From positions 6,280,001 through 6,344,000 of the forward strand of contig JADLSH010000369.1 in the NCBI GenBank assembly GCA_016169945.1: 64,000 bases of DNA, read 5' to 3'. The notes under the pieces were generated by a model, which was not told the DNA's origin, searched no databases, and was given only the letters and a program-made list of their open reading frames with translations. This DNA comes from Trachythela sp. YZ-2020 (taxonomy: Eukaryota > Cnidaria > Anthozoa > Malacalcyonacea > Clavulariidae). Every line of letters starts with the position of its first letter. The first letter of the stretch is position 1. Both the position numbers and the translations under genes were made by a program. Of this stretch, positions 51,301 through 60,300 are shown piece after piece.

Positions 51301-54300
51301 AATTATATATGTATAACGCACTTTCTGACAGAGTGCAACGAAAAACAGCGAGCATGGACCGCATTTTACTTCGCCCATATTTTTCAATTATTTTCTCGCA
51401 AATTTCATACCTTTTGAGCAAAGTTAAGAAAGGAAAACGACAGCGGGCTAGAACGCAAATACTTTTATAAAATAGCTCTAAGTCCGAAATGGCGTTCACG
51501 TTACACTTTATACACTCTCTATCTGAATGTCTAGCAAAACTGCAAGAGTCAGTAGCCTTCTCTTCTAATAAGCAGCCGTTTACACAAATTTGCTTCCAAG
51601 ATTTGTTTGCTTTATAAATTATACTTTCCCCCTTTTAACCAATCAACATTTAGTAATTTCGCCATGCAAACAATAAATATTTGTAACGTACTGTTTACAC
51701 TACCTGACAGATATCGTACTTTTGCCATCAGATACAGTCCTTGTAGTACACCAGGTGTGGCTTTAGTTAACGGATCTAGCACTGCAGCACAGCGTTTTAA
51801 CATTGGAGATACTGGTTGACCACTGCTTTGAGGCTAGAAACAAATACATTTGACGTATATGTGGGTAAATCTTTTTTTGCTGATACTACACTGTCAATTA
51901 ACAACACCAGGTTGATTTTTACTAGAGACGTCAAACTCTACATAACGTTAACTATGGGTGGTGATTATGCATGCATCATTTCTAACTTTACCTCATTTGG
52001 AGCGAATATTAGGTATTCTTCAATGACTTGTAATAAGAATTCAGGATTAAACTTCAAAAAATACTCGAACCCCAGAGGAATACCCTAAACGTGAAAATAG
52101 GTAACCTTATTGATCGTGAGGATCTAGTAATTAAGGATATATTGTATGAGACTTTGCAAAAGACAAGCCAAAATATGCCCACATAGCAAACCTGTAATTC
52201 TTTAAAATGACTGTCAGTGGATTCATTCAGTAAAATAATAACTTCTTCAGATCTTTTTTCTTTCTTTCGGGCTAAAACAGCTCCCAGATACGACAACTCC
52301 TATAAAACGATCAGGTGTGTTGTGTCAGGTGTGTTGTGTTTGGCCGCGGTCAATTTTTCGTATTGAATGAAGCAAATGCAGAAATTTTAATCAACGTTGA
52401 GGAATTTCCACTTGCGAGCAAGGCATATTTTAACATATATACTGGGGGGCACTTGGCCCCCCCAGGCCCTCTTGATGGCCCCCCACTCACACAAAATTGG
52501 CCCCCCACTCCCTGGGCCCTTTATACATTGGGTCGTTTACAGAGTAAATTATTTGTTTGTGTTTAACGAAATATTGTTTTTATGGCTTATATAGTTAGAC
52601 ATTTTTAAAGTTTTAGTTAAAACATTGAAATACTATTGGCTTGGCAATTTCAGAGCTCCAGATTTCAAAATTTTCCCGGGAAAAAACTCCCCCGGACCCC
52701 TACAGGGCTCGCGCCTTCAGCACTCAGATTAAGGGCCCTTTTTCACAAATGGCCCCCCACTTAGAAATCCTTAAAATATGCCCTGCTTGCGAGGAAACCG
52801 ACAGGTTGATCAGACAACGAAATGGAAAAACAAGAGTGGTGAAGAATGCAGGGGCTGATCTGTGAGGGAATTTTAATCCTTATCATGAGTAAATTTGTTC
52901 TGGTAATCAGGCCGTTCTTCTCGCGCGCAAAAAACCCACATGGCGGTGTTTTCATGAATTTAAGCATGCGGTTGAGGTATAACAGTACAGTATAATATCT
53001 TACCGCCGACTTTCCAATGGACTGTTGTATTTCACTCAAGAACTCCAACTGTTGTTCAGCATCATCCACCATATTCTCCAGAAGTTGACATCTTATAATA
53101 CCTGGTACGTATAGTTGGTAATAATATAACTGTTGGTAATAATATGAATTACAGATGATCGATAAAACGTGAAACTCGAGCAGCAGCATATCTATTTTTG
53201 GTCCATTTTGGTAAAAAGCTCTGCGTTGTTACGCATAGAGCACTGCAGTTTCTCGCTCTGAGTTTACCGCAAAAAAAACCAAGCTATATTTATCTTATCA
53301 TATACAGTAATCATAAACTAGCAGGCTGTTGGAATTGGTTAATAGACATACAAGTCAAACAAGTGAGCCTAAGGAGAGGCCTACGTCAAATGACATGTTA
53401 AGGCTTTCCCTTCAACCCAAAGTGGTTAAACCAACGAAACCAACGAATATTTATTGCAATTGCAAATGCATCTTTCTTTTGGCTCAATATTGCAGGCACT
53501 ACAGAAATCTCACATAATTTACTTTTACTGTTACAATATATCAACATGATGATAGAATAAAGTTACCCGTCAAGGCAGGAACACTCGTTTCATCTAGCTT
53601 CATGGCATTTCGATATGTTTTCATAGCGTCACGAACTTTCTTTTGCATCACCAGTTGATTACCAAGCTAGAAATAAATATTAGACGTCAAGTATGTCAGG
53701 GATAGGCATGAATAAAGGTATGGCTTTGGTATGGCTACCATGGTAAGAATCTCGTGCGAAGTTTTTTGACAAATGGAAAACATCATTACTCTAATTCCTT
53801 TGGTCATGTATCTTGTACATGCAGGATCTTGGAGAATCTAATTCATGGTAAATTTGCACATGACGTCACGCATGGTCATTGGATGCCATAGTATTAATCT
53901 TAACTCTTGCAACATTTACACTCACTCCCGACAATCACACCAAACTTCTACGCAGTCCTAACCTGGCGGTCAAGTGTAAGTAGATAGATAGATAGTTTAT
54001 TAAAAGCAGAATTACATAGCAGCCAGACGGCTGAATTGCGTAATTTGTATTTACAAGTGTTAAAAATATCAATATTAATTTATATATGGTTAATATATTA
54101 CAATAAAAATACTCGTAAATAAAATCTAAGAATTGTTAAAATTAAGTTAGGCCTTTGAAAACTTCTTCACACACATCGCTGGAATGAAAGAATGTTTGAA
54201 TCTGTCCGTATGAATTTGTGGAAGATCATACTCATGACACTTACGAAGATTAAGGTTGGGACAATGTCTTCGTGGCAAAAGACTGAAGAGTTTGTGCGAA

Positions 54301-57300
54301 GGTACTGAAATTGTTTCAAACTGCTTATCGCAAAGTTTCTGACGTCTGTTATGTAAGGTGGTTAAATTGAACTTATTACCATATTACCATCGTAGGTTTG
54401 ACTCGGGTTAATGATCGATAGCGCTCTCTTTTGTACTCTCTCAATATCGGCACTGAGGTACTGGGGCAACGCGTGGTGAAAAACTGGTGAACAGTATTCA
54501 AGGACAGCAAAAGTTTTCTATGTCTACCAATGGGACACCTGCCCGTTTAAGGAGGACAAGGAAATACAATCGTTTATTTGCCTTCTTAATGGTCTCTATA
54601 ACATGGTTATTCCACAATAAGTTGTTTGAAATTGTAAGACCCAATACCTTTGCTTTGGTCACAACGGGAATACAGTCCCCATCAATCGTAATTGGATAAA
54701 AAACTTGCTTATTCTTCTTAAAATCCACAATAAGTTCTTTACATTTACCAGGATGAAGTTGCATGTAGTTTTCACGTGACCAGTCTTCAACGTTGTTACA
54801 GCAGCTTGTGCGTTACTAAGAGCTCCTTTGGGTACTGTTTCGGCTACTGATGTGTCATCTACGTACTTCCAAGTAGGAACATTTGGGACCTTGAGATCGT
54901 TAATCATTAGTAAAAAATCCAAGGTCCCAATTTTGTTCCTTGGGGAACTCCGGAAGGGACTGACCCCCACTCAGAGTGACAAACCGTGGAAAGCTTCACA
55001 CGCTGATTTTGATTTGTAAGAAAGTCAGTGACCCAGTTTGTCACCCAACGAGGGATATCCAAACTGTTTAGCTTTTGAACAAGAAGGTGATGATCTATCA
55101 GATCAAAAGCCTTCCTGTAGTCAAAGAGGACAAGTCTGACAGGTAATGTAGGATTGAGATAAGAGCTTGTTCCGTGGATGATTTAGGTAATGCACCAAAT
55201 TGGTCGGAATCAATCACTTTCAGGATAGCCGGACCAATAAAAAGTTTTATCACGAAATCCTCTGCAATTTTGGACACGGCGGGAGTTAAGGATATTGGAC
55301 GTAATGGTTTTTGATATCATGAATTGGCTTCTTTTTCGGGACATGTATTACGTCGGCATTCTTCCAAGGTGCCGGTAAGCGCTGCTCCACAAAACTGCTG
55401 TTTAGGACGGAGGTGATTGGATGAGAAAGGATGTCAGCATATTCCTTTAGGAGCCAATTTGGAATGCCATCAGGACCAGTAGCCTTATTGGAGATAAGGC
55501 TTCTCAATTCATTCAGAACGTAGGATTCGCTTACAAACACTGATGGCACTTCGTCGGTTACTAGGGCACTCTCCAACGGTTGCATAGGCTACAAAAAAGC
55601 TTCATTAATCTTATTAGCAATATCTCGTGGTGTCAAGTCTTCGAAATCCTGAATATTTAATTGAGAAAATATGCCCCCAGACAGGGGGCTCATACCAGAA
55701 ATTCGTTTAACTGCACTCCACCACAGTTCACGTGGAATTTTTCCCGCTTAATTGGCATAATGTGGTTCAAACCGTTGTTAATAAGGTTTGTCATAAGCTC
55801 TAGTTTATCTTCACAATTGTCGAGTAAATCAACGATACACCAATTGAAGTAGTATTTTTATTCTAAGCTGCAGTTGATTGTGTCTGAACTACCTGATAAA
55901 ATTACCTGATAATGGTTACAAATTATCGACCTTTTGAGCTGCTTTCTTCCTGGCATAGGGTCGGCTTAATTCCGGAAGTTCACACACAAATCATGGCAGG
56001 TAATTTATACATCCATACTGAACGAACAAGAGCGTAGTACAGTACAAAGTTCGCAAACTTACTTCTACTGTATACTCAGCAGTTGACTCACTGAGAGATT
56101 GTGCTCTGACAATCAGTTCAAATGTTTGCTGAAGAACCAAAGGATTACGTCCACACTACAAGGAAAAAACATTGCACTGTATTACAAAGGATTACAGACA
56201 GAAAAAGCAATGACTTTTCCCACATAAAAGGTCATTCTCAAACATTTCTTTTTACCACATTCAGCATAGTCAATTGACAAATGGTCTGTAAACTGGGACA
56301 CTTCAAAGCGACGACTTTGAATTTTTCTTATAAATATGATCAATAGCAGGGCCAGGTGGTCATTATTGCATCAAAAATGAATTGTCTTTTTGGAGTACAA
56401 GTTTGCACAAACATGAACAAAAAGATAGAACGATTTTGTCCGAGTTTATAGACCATGTTTTCATTGACATTGACTATGCATAGAGTTACTGGTCTTACCA
56501 CTCGACTAAACAGCTTTCCAGCTTCGTAATATAGATAATGACTCTTCGGTTCATATCTGTCATAAAATTGAATTAATTCACCAATTCCCTCGGCTGCCTC
56601 ATCATATTTTCCGTCTCGACATAAAAGAAATATTATCTTCATCTTGTGAACTTCCAAAGAATATCGATTCAGTTTTAAACACCTGAAGAAAGCAATAAAC
56701 ATACAGGAATGGATTTACTGCATGCTCATTTTCTAATCAAAATTTGCGGGCTATTGATACGCTAACTGCACGGTATAAAGAAAATTTCTTTAAGAAAAGC
56801 ATCCTTCATTAATTTGATCCTGGATGATATACCAAGGATTAACAAAATAATTGAAATACCTCTGAGCAACGTCCATTGTCTGTTCCCAGTCTTGCAAAGC
56901 AAGTTGAATTTTCATTTTTTCCACCAAAGCAGGTTCAAACTCAGGATATGACACCACCACCTTAAGAAGCGAACAATTGTCACTTAAACAGTTAATGCTA
57001 TAAACAGTTAAAAGAAATGTTAGCTCTCTAAATAATTGAAAACATTCTAAGCAGCACCAAAAACAGGATTTTAAAGGCAGGCTTATATAGATTTTTCAGA
57101 CCTAGCCAGGAGCAGTTGCGAAAAATGCAACTTACTGTAGGCCCTCTGGCAGGAATTGAACCTGCGGCCCTGCGATTCTGGTGCAGTGCTCTAACCAACT
57201 GAGCTACAGAGTCCAGTTGCTGAGCATTAACTGCAAGTTCGGTATATACGATGGGCGTGATGTACTAGGTATGGGTAAATATCAATATTTTTTCTCAGCA

Positions 57301-60300
57301 TCTCGTTTGATAGGACTAATAGTATAGAAGGTGTTTGTAGATGGAATACTCGAACGATGTACTGTATATAAATTTTCCGCAGGTTCAATTCCTGCCAGAG
57401 GGCCTAAGTTGCATTTTTCGCAACTGCTCCTGGCTAGGTCTAAAAAATCTAATGAAGTATATAAATTTTCTTTCGATTATTTCGTTCTACAAACACCTTC
57501 TATACTATTAGTCCTATCGAACGAGATGCCGAGAAAAAATCTTGAGGTTTATATAGATCCTATTTTAAAAATTATATTACTGCATGGCGTCATCTCACTT
57601 AATCAAATTTCTTTGTGAAAAAAGTTTGAAGTCATGTTTATATCGTCGAATATGTTAAATGATGGGAAATACTTCATGTCACAAAGCGAGTTTTTATATG
57701 TAGTTTCTTCTGCACCAAAGCCTAGCTACTCACCTTATTGATGAACTCCAAGGCAGATGTAAAATTGTTTTTCCTTACAAGGTAGGCCGCCTAGAAAACA
57801 ACAATGCATTAAAGACGCCTCAAATTCCTTTACCCTGCATTCCACTATAGTATTTTCCAAGGACGGGCTTTCGTTATTGTATACGATGACAAGTAAAATC
57901 GCAAAGTGTTGAACTGCATTAATGTATAGCCAACACTGCCAGATAAATGGTTAATTTTGTTCAGTCATATAGTATACCTTTCCCAAAAGACCGTCAATAT
58001 TCTGGGAAGAATCAGGCCTACAAACAAAAACTATATATTATATAATTGTAATTTTAGAATGCATGTATCGAATGTGGGACTTCAACAGATTTAACCATAG
58101 CTATTGTTTTAGCCTAATGTACATATTACATACTCAGACTATATACCTTTGCTATACTTTACCTTACCTAACTCTGATATTCTAAATCCTAGCCTATATT
58201 TATCCTACCCACCTTGTCAACTTTTCCTGGATATAAGTAAGAAGTAAGTAAGTGGGGTGTGCTAATCACCCTTACTTGTAACAGAGAGCTAAGCTGAATT
58301 ACAAAGTACGCAGCTCGACTTGACTGAGTCGAAGGCTTATTTAAGGCGCCTCTGGCTGCCACAGTATGACTCATGTCTGATCAGGGAGCACAGCTACGAT
58401 GGAAGCTCCAAACCCACCCTGTCAACATTCCCTGTGGGAGGAAACCGGAGTACCCGGAGAAAACACACGACTTTCGGTAGAGCGTTGACTGACTCTTTTC
58501 ACAGACGTTTCATGAGTCTGCAGCGAGAATCGAACACACGAACTCATAGGTGAAAGGCACTTGCTCTGACGACTGCGCACCGAAGCCCCTTTTGTATACC
58601 CAGAGAAGAACCACGAGTGTTGAATAGAGTACGCAGCGAGAACCCACGACCTCAGGGGTAAAAGGTGCTTGCTCCAGTTTCTTGCTCTGACCTGATGACG
58701 CGAATAAATAGACCAGATACTGTATAGTGACCTACCCTTGTAAAGCTTCATCGAAAAATTTGACAGATTTTTTGAGAGCAGAGTCCCTCCCACTTGTAAG
58801 ATCTATCCAACCACGAAGAACTGCTCCCTAAATTTGGACAAATCTTTCAGTATATCGTAGAAACATAGAAATATGCTTGCAAATATATGTGATGTTACAC
58901 GAGACAATTCCCCCCTTTGTTCTGATAAAGATTGTAGGTTGCTGTAAGATGTAACACGCTTAGAAACAAGTTAGAAAATGCGAACAATTATGGCTTAAGA
59001 ACATTGATGAATCTAGGAAAAAATGTTACTTACGAGTCTGTCTTGGAATTGGCTTCCATGCGCACGCTGGAGCATAGACGACTAGTACAATCATTCATTT
59101 GACAATATTTTATAAGAGTTTCAAACTAAATGGTCCAACATATATTTCGAACTTATTTACTTAAACTTCGTACTACACAACGTTGTGCAGGATTCCTATA
59201 ATAGCCGCCACTTCCACAACTCCTATAAACACACCATCTCCCGAATATGGAATCAACTGCCAAATTCAGCTAAATCCGCTGCCTCGATATATCAATTTAG
59301 AAATTACATTAATCAAAGTGACTTACATGGCTGTCTGTAACATTTGTAGTTAGTTTATATATTATTCAATTTTTATAATAGGTAAATTAGTTAGTTGTCG
59401 AGCACTTATATATCATGAGCCTCTGGCTCGGGTGAATGGGCACCCTGTGTATACGACATTAAATAAATAATAATTATTATTTTCGTATGGCTGCACATCT
59501 CGCCGAGCTGCCACGTTTGTGATCGTAAATCTTATAACCATTACCTAACAGTACTAAACCTTAACCTCACCCTTAACTGCAGTATCTCCACGATATCTCC
59601 AACCTGGGAGTCCAGTGTTGGTAGTATTCTATAAAAAACTGTTGTGATTTGGATCGGAGCTTTCAGAAAAAGAGAAAAGTTTGACCTTTCGTCTGGAAGT
59701 TAGTAGCCACATAACTACAAACTTCCAGACAAAGCGCTTTCAGATTCGCTGGAAACGTCGAAGTTTTTAAAAATCTTTTTCACTGTTTCAGGAAATTCTG
59801 ACCAAAACCACAACAGATTTTCCCATGCACTATGTGACTATGTCTATAACAAACCTCTTTGGAACCGTCAGACATTTTCAACATTCTATCCACATATTCT
59901 CTGGCTTTATCATGACGTCCAGTGTGCCATAAAAACATTCCAGCAAAATAGAGAGCATTTTCACCACAACTAGTACGAGTTTGTTTTAATCTTGCTTCCA
60001 GTTCCTGAACACTTTCTTTATCTATCATCTTCGCCTTTTTATGAGCGTATATTAATGCCATTAAACAACATAGAACTACTTCTTCTCGATCTTGGATAGA
60101 TTCAAATTCACGAATGGCTTCCGAAACACGGTCTAAAAACGGAATGACAATTATTCTATATACTTGGTAATTCATGCATTGTGATATAAAATCAGCCAGA
60201 ATGGTGTATACAGCTGTAGCTGCAGTAGTATCATTATTAGAGACTATATAGAGGTAGACCAGTTCATGGAGGTAGATTGGAGAGATTTGGTTTAGACATT

